Source: Sceloporus undulatus (taxonomy: Eukaryota > Chordata > Lepidosauria > Squamata > Phrynosomatidae). From it: a DNA stretch of 64,000 bases. Positions 23,311-34,201 of this stretch are shown here, in pieces (position 1 is the stretch's first letter; every line of letters begins with the position of its first letter). The position numbers and the translations under genes are program-made. The stretch spans positions 136,334,396-136,398,395 of the forward strand of contig NC_056525.1 in NCBI RefSeq assembly GCF_019175285.1. Direction: 5' to 3'. The notes below the pieces were generated by a model. The model had not been told where the DNA came from. It worked only from the letters and a program-made list of their open reading frames with translations, and searched no databases.

Positions 23311-26300
23311 GTAAAAGGCAGAGGAGGAGGAAAAGGAGGAGGAGGAAGGCTTGGCTTAGGACACACTGGAGAAATAACCCGGTTTGGCACCGCTTTAACT
23401 CTTTGTCTGGCTCTCTGCTATGGAATTCTGGGAGTTGGAGTTTGTTGTGGGCCCAGAGCAGAGCGGAGCATCAGACAACAAGCTAAAGCGGTGCTAAACC
23501 GGGTTATTTCTCCAGTGTGGATGCAGCCGTAGGAACAGAAATGCAAGTCCACTTCCTCAGGTGCATTTGTGTCATGCAATGTCCAAATGTATGGAGAGAG
23601 AGGTCTTGTGGCACTTTTGAGACTCCCTGAAAGGAAGGAGTTGGCAGCAGGAGCTTCCCTAGACTTCAATCTATTCAAGTGCATCTGAGGAAGTAGACTT
23701 CAGCCTTTCTTCCATTGCCACAAGATCTCCCTGCATACTGCATCTACAGACTTACACGGCTATATCTTTAAAAGGCTGAAAGGGTGTTTGGGAATAGCTG
23801 TGTAAAAGGAGCGTGGGGTATGGGTGTGTGTGAATGGCCTGGGCTGTGGGCAAAGTTTGTGTGTGTGTTACAATGAAGTGTGTGATTGTCACTGAGGTGT
23901 GGCCCTTCGTGCACTTATGTAGGGGTTTGTCCGCCTTTTAGTCCTACCTTGGTTGTGAGCCTGGCTTTGTTGTTGCCGTACAGTAGCTCTTCTATAAATA
24001 ATGCTGTCCGCCCTCCAAAGGCGAGGTTATTTTGGGCTGTTGTGTCCAGGGAATCAGACGGCAAGCTTCAGCCTGGATTGCAAGCATTCTGGTTAAGTTT
24101 AAAAAGTGGGGCAGGGGCTCATGGATGGATTTCATATAGAATCGAAACTCCAACCCCCTTCTGCCATGCAGGAAATCACAATCAAAGCATCCCTGTCAGA
24201 GGGCCATTCAGCCTCTAAAGACCTGTAAGGATCATTATTCTTCAAGGGAGTTGGTTCCACTGTCGAACAGCCCTTACTGTCAGGAAGTTCCTCCTAATGT
24301 TGAAGTGGAATCTCTTTTCCTGCAGCTTGCATCCATTGCTTTGGGTCCTAGTCTTTGGAACAGCAGCAAACAAGCCTGCTCCCTCCCCAGTATGACATCC
24401 TTTCAAAGTGCCCTTTTCCCTCCCTGCTTGTAGTTTTCTCCATCCTGGTGAATGGCAAAGAGACCGGGGTGCTCCAGAACGAAGGCTACAAGAAAGAAGC
24501 TAGAGAGGATTGGGTTGATGCCCAGCTACTGCCAGCCGGAGAGACGTTGGAGCGTGAAGTGGAGAGAGAGGGAGCCATGTCATCCTCAGGCGACAACTTC
24601 AGCGAACTCCCTCGAGGTATGTCCAAGGGTGTCCTAGGAGAGAGTTGGGGGGAATATTTGCCAGATGCATAGCAGTAGATGTGATCTCTGCAGATGTGAA
24701 TCGGGGCATGCACAATTTGTTAGGGCACGGACGGCAGAGTACTTTGCAGACCAACAAAGCCATGACCCTTCATGGTGTAGTCAGGGAAACAGATCAGTGT
24801 TATGCTGGTGTTGCCTTGAATCATTCTGCGCTGATGACTTAGTATCATAGAACCATAGAGTTGGAAGAGACCCCAAGGACCATCCAGTCCAACCCCCTTC
24901 TGCCATGCAGGAACTCTCAATCAAAGCATCCCCAACAGATGGCCATCCAGCCTCTGTTTAAAGACCTCCAAGGAAGGAGATTCATTGGACACCAGAGTTA
25001 GGCCCAGTTGCTTCCACTGATTTTGAAGAATTAAATCAATACATTGAAGGATACTTATCTCTGCTTAGTATTGTCACTTTTGAGTGATACAAGGTCAGGT
25101 TGCTGGTGCCAGGAGAGCAGTGCCCTCAAAAGACTTGGCAGACTCCAAATCAGAAACAGAAATGTGAGCATCTCTCTCATAAAAGGTATCTTTTGGTAGA
25201 GCTTTTAATATATATGAAGCAAAAGTTAGCTTGAAGTTAAGATTAGAGTAAAGGCATCTTTTGGTCCGATATTTATGGTATTTATACCCTGCCCTTCAGC
25301 CCTAGAGGCTCTCAGAGCGGCTTACAATTATTATTATTTTTAATTAGACAGTTATGTTATCAAGTTAACTGTAACTTAAAGCTTGTAAGATCCTGGGTTC
25401 AACCCCTAGTATCTCTGTTTAAAGGGGTGGAAAAACATGAGGCTGTGGAGAACATTTGCTATTCGGACTGGGCTGGGCTTGTGGATGTGGTATAAGGCAC
25501 TTTTATAGCTTGTCCTACTAACTGGGATCAAATACATTTTGTTCCTCCGAAATGCCACTGGGAAAGACAATCTAAAATCCATGCAGCGACATTTCAGAAG
25601 GGACTGAAGGAACTATTTGCCTTACGTACCAGCTGTTCTGGTCTTATAAGACTCAACGGTTAATTTACCCCCACAACCCCTAGTTTGAAATAACTAGGTT
25701 ACTTTTTCTACCTGTTTAGCAAAGTGCATGTTGGAGTCAGGTCTGCCCTGTGAGGTAATGGATTTCTATCTCCCAATGTTGGTATGGACAGATGCTTGTC
25801 TACCCTTGTTCTTCTGGAATTAGAGGTAAACTTGGGAGTTTCAACACTTGGATACATTTGTACTGGAAAGGAAATTGTTGTGATTCCAATGAAATTTGCA
25901 TCCACTGAAGTATGGTTAGAGATCTACCAGACAGTGCATTAGTAATTTGAAGGCTTCTTGCCACTCCAGCTTTTGTACAATTTTTTTGCACTATAAGGCT
26001 GATGAGGATGTGCTGAGTAGTTGTGGGAAAGTTAAAAGTGTGCTTCAGAGTGGACTCTTTTTCTAGATGTTAATCTCAAACCAAGTTGGGCCGAGATGAA
26101 AGTCCAAACTGTCTGGGGTGTGTTTCCACGGGTGTGTGCGCAAACAACACTGGCATCCAGTGTGAATCCCCGGGGAAGGGAGGGAACCAGGCTGGAATGT
26201 TCCCACGGAAGTTCTGGCCTTATTTGCTTGATGTCGCCGTGTGCCGATGTTTTAGTAGCTCCTTGTTTCTATTTTCCGAGCTAGCTGTTTCCCTGGAGGC

Positions 26301-29300
26301 CCAAGTGCCCTTACTTTGAGCCAGCCGCACATTCCTGCTGCCCACAGGTCCTTAGAGCTGCATCCTGTGCTACCCACAATGTATAGTCCTCTTATGAGGT
26401 ATAATCACAAGTCCCTGCACTTCAAAATGCAATAAAAAAAGGTAGAGGACTGCTTTGGTGAGGATCCCTTTGCATATTCTGAGCTCTTATCTTTTCGTGC
26501 TGCTGCGGTCTTCGAAGAGCATGGCAACGCAGAATCAATGCTCCAGCTATTACAAGCTAGTTCTTACTCTTCTGTGTGGAGACATAGGGCCCAAACAGAC
26601 AGGCCAAAATAAAGCTGCTTCAGGTCACTTGGGAGAGATACTATTTAAATGCTGCATGCGTTCTAAGAGGCCGGAAGCTGCGTCAAAGCCACGCTCCAGT
26701 CCTAAGGACTGTAGCATATCTTTGCCGCAGCTTCTGGCCTCTTAAGATGTATGTGTCGCTTAAAGGGTGGCCAATATCCTATTTCCATGCCTTCCTGCTT
26801 CTCAAGTACTTGAGTGTACTATCTCAAATACACTAGCATATCTTCCCACTTCTCAAATTCAATAGTGTGGCAAAGTACTCTTCACTTCCTAGCTTCTTCC
26901 TCCCGCTAGTTTTCTCCAAGGATATGTAAAACTTGGCAGCCACAGCATTTCCTTTCCATTAACAAAAACCTCCTTCCTCTTATGGAAAACATTTGCCAAC
27001 ACTAGGGTTCCATAGCAACAACATTCTTAGGTGTGACAAAGGAGGAAAGGCTTTTCTTGTTGGGCTTTGTACTGCTTTGGAGAAGTCAAGTCACAGGCAG
27101 GTTTCAGACAAGATTAATTGCTGGGCAGTGGTTCAGAAGTAGGCGGAATAAGTCCTTTGCCACCTTGTATACATTGCTGTGTTGTCTGTATTCAGATGGA
27201 AGTATTCATTTTCCAGCCAAGCCATGCTGTTCATTGGTGAAGGGGATTCACAGATGACTCACTGTAGCCCACCCACACAGTGTGGTTCTTCTTACCTTAC
27301 TGAGCTTAGTCACTTAGGCAAAGCTGTGCCAACTGGGGGTGTTTGGCTCAGATTCCATTTCGTCCTCTTGGCCCATTTTTGTCTCAACTCTCTTGCATGG
27401 TTTCTGCCAAATATGGGTCCCAAAGCAACAGCCATTACAAGGTTCACCTTGAGTGAGAAGAACCTTAAGCTGCAGCAACTGAACCAGGTTGCTCTGTGAA
27501 GAGGAAAAGAGCTCTGTGCCTACATTCAGTATGGCTATCTATATATCCATTGGTTCCCCTTCCTCTTACTTTTAATGCCCCAATTTGCATCCCCTTTGTC
27601 TTGAATGTAACCAAACATCTCTTTTCATTTTAGGCAGTTTTGAAGATCTGGGCTGGAGGCTATAAAGTTAAACTTCTGATGTAGTTGAAGGCACTGGATA
27701 TGCCTGGCAATGCACAGCTTTCCCTCTTCCACAGAAATCTTTCCCCCATTTTCTTTTAGTGCAATATATCATCACTCTTCCTTTAGTCTGTGTTTCTCTC
27801 CTCATCTTTCATCCCTATACATGTGAATGCTGAATCCCTTTGACTGCTTTTTCCTTCTCTCCCAGCTTCCCTGTTAGCCTCTTCTGTTTCTCTTCAGTTC
27901 TACATACTTCTTGGAATTTGTGGGAGGGCGAATGACATTGTTATCAAATTCAGATGAGCTGATGAGGTACTATCATCATCATCATCAGTTCATTGATATC
28001 TCACCTTTTCCCAAATGCTTAGACTCTAAGCAACTGACGGAGAAAGACAGATTGAAATATAAAAATGCCAATAAAATATATGGATGTCATTCTAAAAGGC
28101 ATACCTATGCTACAATTAGCATAGGTATGACTTCTTTAGGAGCCAGCTCGGTGTAGTAGTTTGATCATTGGACTATGACTGGAGACCAGGATTCAAATCC
28201 CCGCTTGGCCATAGAAACCCACTGGGTGACCTTTGGCATGTCACATACTCTAAGCCTCAAAAAGCCTTGAGATACATTCACCTTAGGGTCACCATAAGTC
28301 AGAAACAACTAGAAGGCACTTTTTTTTTTTACAATACCTAGTGAGCTGAATACTAGTTTTCATCACAATTCCATTCCCCATCTAAATATTTTAACTTACA
28401 ATGTTTCTTGTGTTCTGCATTCTGCACAAACCACCCCAGCATTCACTGCATGTCCAGCTGTTGTTTCAGTGTAACTGAATGGTCATGGCAAGTGCATAAC
28501 AGTTTGGGAATGGCCATAGTCCCTGTGTTTCTTTCTTTTGGGTTCTTCACAGTGTTTCTGAAGGGTCTTGTACCAGTGGTTCCATGAATCTGTTCCAACT
28601 TTTACTCCAGACTTTATAGGAGCTGAATTGAGGGGGAGACCTATTCTCTTTTTCCCTACACTTTGGCTGACACTTTGGTGGCTCCTTTAAAGTTCACACT
28701 AAAACCCAGAGCAAATACACCACCCTACAGACACAGAAGCCATCTGATCACCACTGTTTCTTTCCTTCCTCTGTGAAGCTGTCAAAGGCTGGAATGGAAT
28801 AGTAATTTTATAAAGCAAAAACTGCTTCCCTACTTCCACCCTGAATGCAACAGTTTTGCAGGGCTGCATTATGAGTTATTCTAATTTCGGATTCATATAG
28901 ATAAGGAAAGGTGAGCCATGGGTAAGTAACACTGAAGAAGCCATAGAAGAAAGAAGGGGCTGGGGTTCTTTCGCTGAGAGGTACACACAAGATAGACCAG
29001 CCTTAATATTGTTAGCTCTAGTGCCTGATGGGAGGTGACAATAGGGCAAATGTCTGACAGAAGGTGGATGAGCTCCTTATAGGGTTTCCTGGTCTTTGGG
29101 CAGACTGACTCTTAGCACACTGCTACTGAGAGAGAAGCGGGGAATGGGCCAGTAAGAGGGCATGTTTCATGGTGGTTGCCTAACTGTGTCAAGGGGAATT
29201 ATAAGTAGCCCTATGGTTCTGTCTGTCTAGCCTTTCATTCCAGCTCCCCACTCCACAGGAAAAAAAAACATGACCTAATGTGTGGTTATACAGATGGAAA

Positions 29301-32300
29301 GAAGATTCCTTTTCTTTTCACTTGAAGCAACCTGGAAGTCATTTGGTGTACACTGTGGTTTCATCTGTAGCCTTTCTTATCAACTGCTCAATGTGCAATA
29401 GAACTTTCAGAGTTTTGCTTTTGAACTACAAACATAACAGGAAGGATGTGGTGAGCAGCATAGGATGCTGAAGTTGAAGGACAGGAAAGCAACTACCAGA
29501 GCTCAAGAGAGTCCTTGGACAAAAAGGCAGCAATGACAATGCTAGAGGTGGCTGTGGAATCTGATTGTTCTTGGGAGATTTCTGCTTCCAGTCGATTAGG
29601 ATCTCTTAGTAGATCTCTGCATAATTTACTGTACATCAACAAGGTCTTAGGCTCCTCAAGTACCAAAAATAACCACAGAAAGCCTTTCCTCAACTACATT
29701 CCCCCCTCAAGAAGCCTGGATAGCTGAGAATACTGACTTCGATTTTAAGAAAATCAAGATTGGAATCCCTTTAGTGACATACACAGGGGTGATGTCATTT
29801 ACACCTGAAGAATTGGTGTGGTTTTTTTGGTGCATAAGTACTGCGAGTTCAGTTTTGGTATATAAAATGCATCATTAAGATGAGTATGTGGACACTGGTA
29901 TTTTATGCCATAAATTTAAATGTGTGCCCCTCTCTCCCTTGCCCACATGCCCAGTCCTATGCATCTGCATCTTGGGGTAGGGTCTGCTAGTCTAAGGCCT
30001 TGGCAGCCTGAGTTTTGCCCAACCCTGCAGTAAGTGGATCACAAAATCAAACTGAATTTTCAGTAGAGGTTCATGGTTGGCAAGTGTCATCAGAGAAATG
30101 TAATTTTCCTGAATTTAAGGATGGGCTAATTCCCAAAGCCATAGAGGATATAATGCTTAAATTGTAGTAGTTGTTAGTAGTAGTAATAGTATTTACTTAT
30201 ATCCTACATTTTCCCCAAATGCAGGAGTATACTAGTCTAATAAATTGTTTATTAGTGTAAACTACTATAACATGATATCAATGTTTTCTTTCTTTTTTTC
30301 TAGTTGCTTTCCTGTCCAAGCCACAGGATCCTGTAACACCACAGAAGGAAGATAATGGGAAAAAAAGGAGAAAGGGGAAAGGGAGAAAGAGAGACCCCTG
30401 CTTGCGAAAATACAGAGATTATTGTTTTCATGGAGAATGCAAATACATCAAAGCACTAAAAGCTCCATCTTGCATGTAAGTCAATCACAGTATTTCAGTT
30501 GTAGAAATATTTCTGAAGATTATAAAACAAAAACAAATATGTTCCAAAACACTGCAGAAGTAATCCAGTTTGAGACCAGTTTAACTGCTCTGGCTCAGTG
30601 TTAGGAAATCCTAGGAACTGTAGTTCATTGCGGCACCAGAGCTCTCTGGCAGAGAAGGCTAAATACCTCACAAAACTAGTTTCCAGAATTCCCTAGCATT
30701 GAGCCAGGGCAGTTAAAGCTGTCTCAAACTGGATGCTCTTGTCTTCTCACAGCTGGTTGCTGAAGCACAGCCAGATGCTGCTACATCCCTAGTTCTTGGC
30801 CACGAAATCGCTGTGGGGAGCACCCTGTCACCAGAATAGTAAATAAAGGGTGTGGTAAGATTGTTGTGGATCACAGTGCTGAATACTTCTCTATGCACCA
30901 AACCATTAAAAAATATGCAGATGTAATTTGATATTATCCCTGTGTATATCACTAAAGGGATTCCAACCTTTATCTTCTTTAAAGCAGTCAGTATTCTCAA
31001 CTATTCAGAACTGTTTAGTACAAGGGGAGGAAGCTGCTCTGTGAGCCTTTTTGGATAAAAGGCGGGGTATAAATGCTCTAAATAAATAAAGGAATAGTGC
31101 AGCTCTCCAGGGGTTATTGGATGTACCTTCCAGCATTTCTCACTGTTTGCTATGCTGGTAGGGCTGCTTGAAATTTTATCCAAAAACCACTGGCTGGCTG
31201 CAGGATTTCCATTCCTCTTTTAGCCGATGGCTGCTGTGTGTTGGCTGTGGCTGTGTCTTTTATTATTTACTCCACTTGCCCCATTACTTCACTGCAAAAA
31301 TAGGTCCATCATGTATCATGTTGGATGGTTAGATGATGTTGGTAAGTTCTTGGCGCAGAAGAGCAGTGGGCATTTGAAGGCTGGGAGCTGTACTGTCACT
31401 CATTATCATCCTATTTTCTCTTTGGCTTCCTTTATAATCTGAGTATCAAAGCTTGAAGATGAAACTGATGAGTTAGAATGTGTTGCTTTCAACCAGGCTC
31501 TTTCTAAGCATGAGACATCTGATCTGGATGTTTGGAAAGAACCTCTTTCTTCTCTGGGCCTCTGTGCATAGCTGATCCTTTAGCTCTCTGAGTCTGTTTA
31601 CTTGGGTTTTCTTTTACACCAACATGCACAAGTGAGGGAATACGAGTAGCTGGCCCACCACTTTTTATCTGCAAGTAGCTAGCTAGAAGTCTGAACAAAT
31701 ATGCTTCTTTCCCAAAAGAGGATCAGAATTATTCCTACTGAAGAGGGTGTAAAAAAGAGAAGGCATGAGTCAGTTATAGTAATTTCCATTCTGCAGTTAC
31801 TGAAGGTGCCTGGGGCTAGGTTAGCCTCCACCACTCGGAGGACATTTTCCACAGCTGCCCCAGCCCTTTGGAATACGCTGCCCACTGAGCTCCGCTCATC
31901 TACCACCCTGGCCCAATTTAGGAAGGACTTAAAAACCTTCCTATTCCAACAGGCATTCCCCGACTAAATATCCTGTGGGCCTCCCTCCTCTTCCGTGGCC
32001 ATGAGGTTGGGCTATGGGGCTTTTTATTGTATTTTTATGTGGATGTAATTGTATGCTTTTAATCTTTTACTGTATTGAATGTATTATGTTTTATATGTTG
32101 TAAGCCGCCCTGATCTTTTGGAAGGGCGGGGTATAAATAAAAATTTTATTTTATTTTATTTATTTATTCTCTTTAAGGATGAAGTCCCTTAACTAAATGG
32201 ATATAGGCTAACAATCTGAAGGACCTTTGACTTTAGCTAAGACTTTAACAACTGAGTTTTCACTGAGATTTGCCCACTCATCCTCCCCCTGGGGGCTGCA

Positions 32301-34182
32301 ACTTGGCTTGGCTTATGTTACTATATAAGGGTCCATGTACACTAATGATGCTAAATAAACTATGACTAACAAGAATACCAAATTACTTCTGCTCACAAGA
32401 CTCACGCCTCTTTTGAAGATAGGCAGATTTTATCTTTGTAGTACACTGTTCAGTCTTAATCTGTTTGAGACCTCTGCCTTTTCACCCGAACACTGACACA
32501 CAGAATTAACGTGAGTGCCTATGACTCCACAGGCATTGTTAATTCTTGAATTATTGCCTGCACATTGCAGATAACATTAAGACAGAATAAGTTTCAGTGT
32601 GAACTGTGCTAGATATGGACTGTGGACAATTAGTGAAAATCTCATTGGGAGAGTGATTCAAAAGAGACTCAGTAGATTGAGAGGAGGAATGGGCATTACA
32701 TTTGTGCATTGCATTTAAGGTCCTTTCACACAGTACAATTATAGGATCCCACTTTAACTGTTATGTCTGCATTCTGTGGAATCCTGGGAGATTCTAGGGG
32801 TCTCTAACTGAGAATTCTAAATGTCCCTTTCTAAACTCCAAATCCCAAGATTCCATAGAATATCACCATGGCATGAAATTATGGTGCTATAATTGTTAGT
32901 GTGAAAGAACCCTTAGATGAGAAGAGACTAAATATTCTTTTACTATCTAACTCTAGAATGAGTCTTATGCCTTGTTTTTTTCCTTCTACCTGCAATTCCT
33001 AGATGCCATCTGGGGTACCATGGAGAGAGATGCCATGCCTTTAGTCTTCCAGTGGAAAACCCCTCCCACAGTTACGACCACACAACTATACTGGCAGTCA
33101 CAGCAGTTGTGCTGTCATCTCTGTGTCTTATCATCATTGCTGCACTGCTGATGCTCAGGTAAGATGTTTGATGTAGTGTGCCATAATCTGAATGGGAGAC
33201 CTCAGTCTTGAAAGGAGGCTAAGAGTTTGTAGCATTTTTCTGTGTTCTTCTTTTGAGGAGCTTAGAGTGACATACAGTTGGCTCTGCTTATCTCCACAGA
33301 TTTTTTTATTCATGGATTCAAGCTTCCACGGCTTGAAAACGAAGCATAAATTCCAAATAGCAAACCTTGATTTTCAAATTTTTTTTAATTTAAGGGACAT
33401 TTTGCTCTGCCATTATATTTAATGGGACTTTAATGAGCATACACAGATGTTGTTATCCATGGGGAAGCTTGGAACCAAACCCCTGCAGATAACAAGGTCC
33501 CACTGTATGTCAGTTTCCAATCAGCTTCTCCAGGGCCAGACCGCCTTCATTTCAGTAATAAAATCATGACAAATACTACAGGCAAGAAATAAAGTTTGAC
33601 AGTTTTCTTTCCAAGACCAAACAGAAAGTAGCACATTAGGATTTGTACAAAGCCCAACTCTGTCCCTTTGCCCATTTCTCATTGACTTGCTTTCAGTTAG
33701 ACCTTCTTATGAGGCAGATTAAGTCCTTGTGGTGTGTGGTTTGTTGTCAACCTTTGTAACGAATCCTGCTTTGGCACTGCCAACTGGACCAGATAGCTTT
33801 GGAAATCTTTTCCTGTTCAATGAATCTGTAACTGGTGTAGCATCCCTTGTATGGTCTTGAGCATACTGCTGAGGTGGCTTAGGCTGGAAGCCAACAAATG
33901 AAAGACTGAAGTCCACTTTTAGTTCAAGGTACTCCACATCTTGTGACTGTATCCCATGCCCAGAAGTGCAGGGTTCTCAATTTCTCATACCAGAAGGGAA
34001 CAGTAATTCACCTCTTTGCCTAAGGATAGTGCGGTAGCAATGTTGCCATTTTCAATTCAAGATTCAGCTTGTTCTTCATCTTGGATCTCCTCCTCTTTGG
34101 GTTTTCTAGGTGCCACAAACAAGGTGTATATGATGTAGAGAATGAAGAAAAGGTGAAACTGGGCAGCACTGGCAACCACTGA
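23268..34182 (+). CDS. HBEGF: HBEGF, heparin-binding EGF-like growth factor precursor (complete, 5 coding exons)
   Basis: Coding parts are 23268-23310, 24434-24616, 30304-30475, 33003-33158 and 34110-34182. All junctions have GT donors and AG acceptors, and phases are compatible (1,1,2,2), giving 208 residues, the human length. Residues 1-22 form a hydrophobic signal peptide; about 23-94 are propeptide. A basic heparin-binding stretch (GKKRRKGKGRKR, about 94-105) leads into the EGF domain with cysteines 108, 116, 121, 132, 134 and 143. The juxtamembrane part (SLPVEN, YDHTT) precedes a transmembrane helix at about 161-184. The cytoplasmic tail carries YDVENEEKVKLG. In known HBEGF the type I precursor sits at the cell surface and is shed by ADAM/MMP proteases; the released ligand activates EGFR and ErbB4. 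The signal peptide and propeptide have diverged, while the EGF-to-tail part is strongly conserved. The first ATG giving a signal peptide in frame was taken as start. Orthology is near certain. Confidence 0.97.
23367..23533. mobile_element. Palindromic MITE, family B, in HBEGF intron 1
   Basis: ACTGGAGAAATAACCCGGTT to AACCGGGTTATTTCTCCAGT with GGAATTCTGGGAGTTGGAG in the left arm. It lies 57 bases after the exon 1 donor. Confidence 0.8.
23580..23780. repeat. Dispersed repeat of the AGCTTTC/GTTAGTCT type in HBEGF intron 1
   Basis: GTCTTGTGGCACTTTTGAGA, 'CATCTGAGGAAGTAGACTTC' and 'CTACAGACTTACACGGCTAT'. Same family as 40165-40425 and 42888-42985. Confidence 0.55.
24140..24416 (-). mobile_element. 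CR1 LINE fragment abutting HBEGF exon 2
   Basis: AACTCCAACCCCCTTCTGCC, TTCCACTGTCGAACAGCCC, GGAATCTCTTTTCCTGCAGC and 'AGTATGACATCCTTTCAAA' are the reversed CR1 3' region and end of ORF2. The recognisable homology stops at about 24416. Only the pyrimidine-rich CCCTTTTCCCTCCCTGCTTG then separates it from the exon 2 acceptor at 24432-24433. Confidence 0.8.
24434..24616 (+). CDS. HBEGF: HBEGF exon 2 (end of signal peptide, propeptide)
   Basis: The acceptor is CTTGTAG after a short pyrimidine tract, the donor CTCGAG|GTATGT. The 183 bases keep phase 1 on both sides and encode VFSILVNGKE followed by acidic propeptide ending SGDNFSELPR. The FSILVNGKE stretch aligns with human LSALVTGE. The rest of the propeptide is poorly conserved, which is usual for the family. 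A CR1 LINE remnant ends about 18 bases upstream of the exon. Confidence 0.92.
24843..24985 (-). mobile_element. CR1 LINE 3' fragment in HBEGF intron 2
   Basis: ATCATAGAACCATAGAGTTG, 'CCATCCAGTCCAACCCCCTT' and 'CCTCCAAGGAAGGAGATTC'. Reversed CR1 terminus, well preserved. Confidence 0.8.
25265..25350 (-). mobile_element. LINE-like 3' fragment in HBEGF intron 2
   Basis: TTTATACCCTGCCCTTCAGC and CTCAGAGCGGCTTACAATTA, with an ATT-rich end, match the reversed L2-type tail pattern. Confidence 0.5.
26587..26763. mobile_element. Palindromic MITE, family A, right arm shortened (HBEGF intron 2)
   Basis: Left end GGGCCCAAACAGACAGGCC and AAAATAAAGCTGCTTCAGG are intact. The right arm stops after CGCAGCTTCTGGCCTCTTAA and GTCGCTTAAAGGGTGGCC, so the terminal part is lost. 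Confidence 0.75.
28138..28335 (+). mobile_element. Sauria-like SINE in HBEGF intron 2
   Basis: AGGAGCCAGCTCGGTGTAGT (head), 'CAGGATTCAAATCCCCGCTT' (B box close to GGTTCGAATCC), 'ACCATAAGTCAGAAACAAC' (tail) and a T run at 28321-28330. Almost full length with an internal deletion. Confidence 0.8.
30304..30475 (+). CDS. HBEGF: HBEGF exon 3 (heparin-binding region and first four EGF cysteines)
   Basis: The acceptor is TTTTTCTAG, the donor TGCAT|GTAAGT, 172 bases. It encodes VAFLSKPQDPVTPQ, the basic heparin-binding cluster, then DPCLRKYRDYCFHGECKY and ALKAPSC. This is the most diagnostic exon: DPCLRKY and HGECKY are family signatures. The exon stops within the Ile codon between cysteines 132 and 134, so the EGF domain is split over exons 3 and 4, as in mammals. 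Confidence 0.97.
30543..30738. mobile_element. Palindromic MITE in HBEGF intron 3
   Basis: TCCAAAACACTGCAGAAGTA and CTGGCTCAGTGTTAGGAAAT on the left; AGAATTCCCTAGCATTGAGC and CTCAAACTGGAT on the right. Same family as 52731-52931. It starts 67 bases after the exon 3 donor. Confidence 0.75.
31015..31096 (+). mobile_element. LINE 3' tail fragment in HBEGF intron 3
   Basis: GTGAGCCTTTTTGGATAAAA, then GGCGGGGTATAAATGCTCT and AATAAATAAA. Same tail pattern as at 32100-32160, so probably an L2-type 3' end. Confidence 0.5.
31790..32165 (+). mobile_element. L2 LINE 3' fragment in HBEGF intron 3
   Basis: Encodes LLKVPGARLASTTRRTFS, then APALWNTLPTELRSS, FLFQQAFPD and a stop. This is about 88 percent identical over 56 residues to the C-terminus of the L2 copy at 56538. 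It continues into a 3' UTR and a tail GTAAGCCGCCCTGATC, GGGCGGGGTATAAATAAA and (ATTTT)n. It is sense to HBEGF, so it brings AATAAA (32136-32141) into the intron. Confidence 0.85.
32728..32918. mobile_element. Palindromic MITE in HBEGF intron 3
   Basis: GGTCCTTTCACACAGTACAA to TAGTGTGAAAGAACCCTTA; central AACTCCAAATCCCAAGATTC. It ends about 85 bases before the exon 4 acceptor. Confidence 0.7.
33003..33158 (+). CDS. HBEGF: HBEGF exon 4 (end of EGF domain, transmembrane segment)
   Basis: The acceptor is AATTCCTAG, the donor CTCAG|GTAAGA, 156 bases. It encodes ICHLGYHGERC (last EGF loop), SLPVEN, YDHTTILAV and a transmembrane helix ending LLML. The sequence between EGF domain and membrane contains the shedding region used in other vertebrates. 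Conservation with mammals is very high up to the membrane. Confidence 0.97.
33275..33505. mobile_element. Tigger-like (Tc1/mariner) MITE in HBEGF intron 4
   Basis: Ends CAGTTGGCTCTGCTTATC and, inverted, CAGTGGGACCTTGTTATC; flanked by TA on each side (33273-33274, 33506-33507). Size 231 bp, no coding capacity. TA duplication and CAGT ends fit the pogo/Tigger group. Confidence 0.7.
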
Positions 34183-34201
34183 GACATCCTGGAATTGCAA
34201 G
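34110..34201 (+). CDS. HBEGF: HBEGF exon 5 (cytoplasmic tail, stop codon, start of 3' UTR)
   Basis: The acceptor is GTTTTCTAG. The frame reads CHKQGVYDVENEEKVKLG, then STGNH and TGA at 34180-34182. After 19 untranslated bases there is a donor at GCAAG|GTAACC, so the 3' UTR continues in exon 6. YDVENEEKVKLG is identical to the human tail. The membrane-proximal residues differ: CHKQGV here, YHRRGG in human. Confidence 0.93.

Larger units (their letters stand above)
22545..23340 (+). promoter_or_regulatory. HBEGF: HBEGF CpG-rich promoter and 5' UTR
   Basis: GC and CpG content rises sharply at about 22560 and falls again inside intron 1 after about 23350, in an otherwise AT-rich window. The stretch covers a minisatellite of GT/GC boxes (22724-23012) and a probable 5' UTR (about 23013-23267). 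No TATA box is obvious. A transcription start somewhere near 23000-23150 is inferred, not seen. Confidence 0.75.
24617..30303 (+). other. HBEGF intron 2
   Basis: Largest HBEGF intron, 5687 bases. It holds CR1 (24843), a LINE tail (25265), a palindromic MITE (26587) and a SINE (28138). Nothing is assignable in 25350-26580, 26770-28130 and 28340-30300. Confidence 0.8.
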
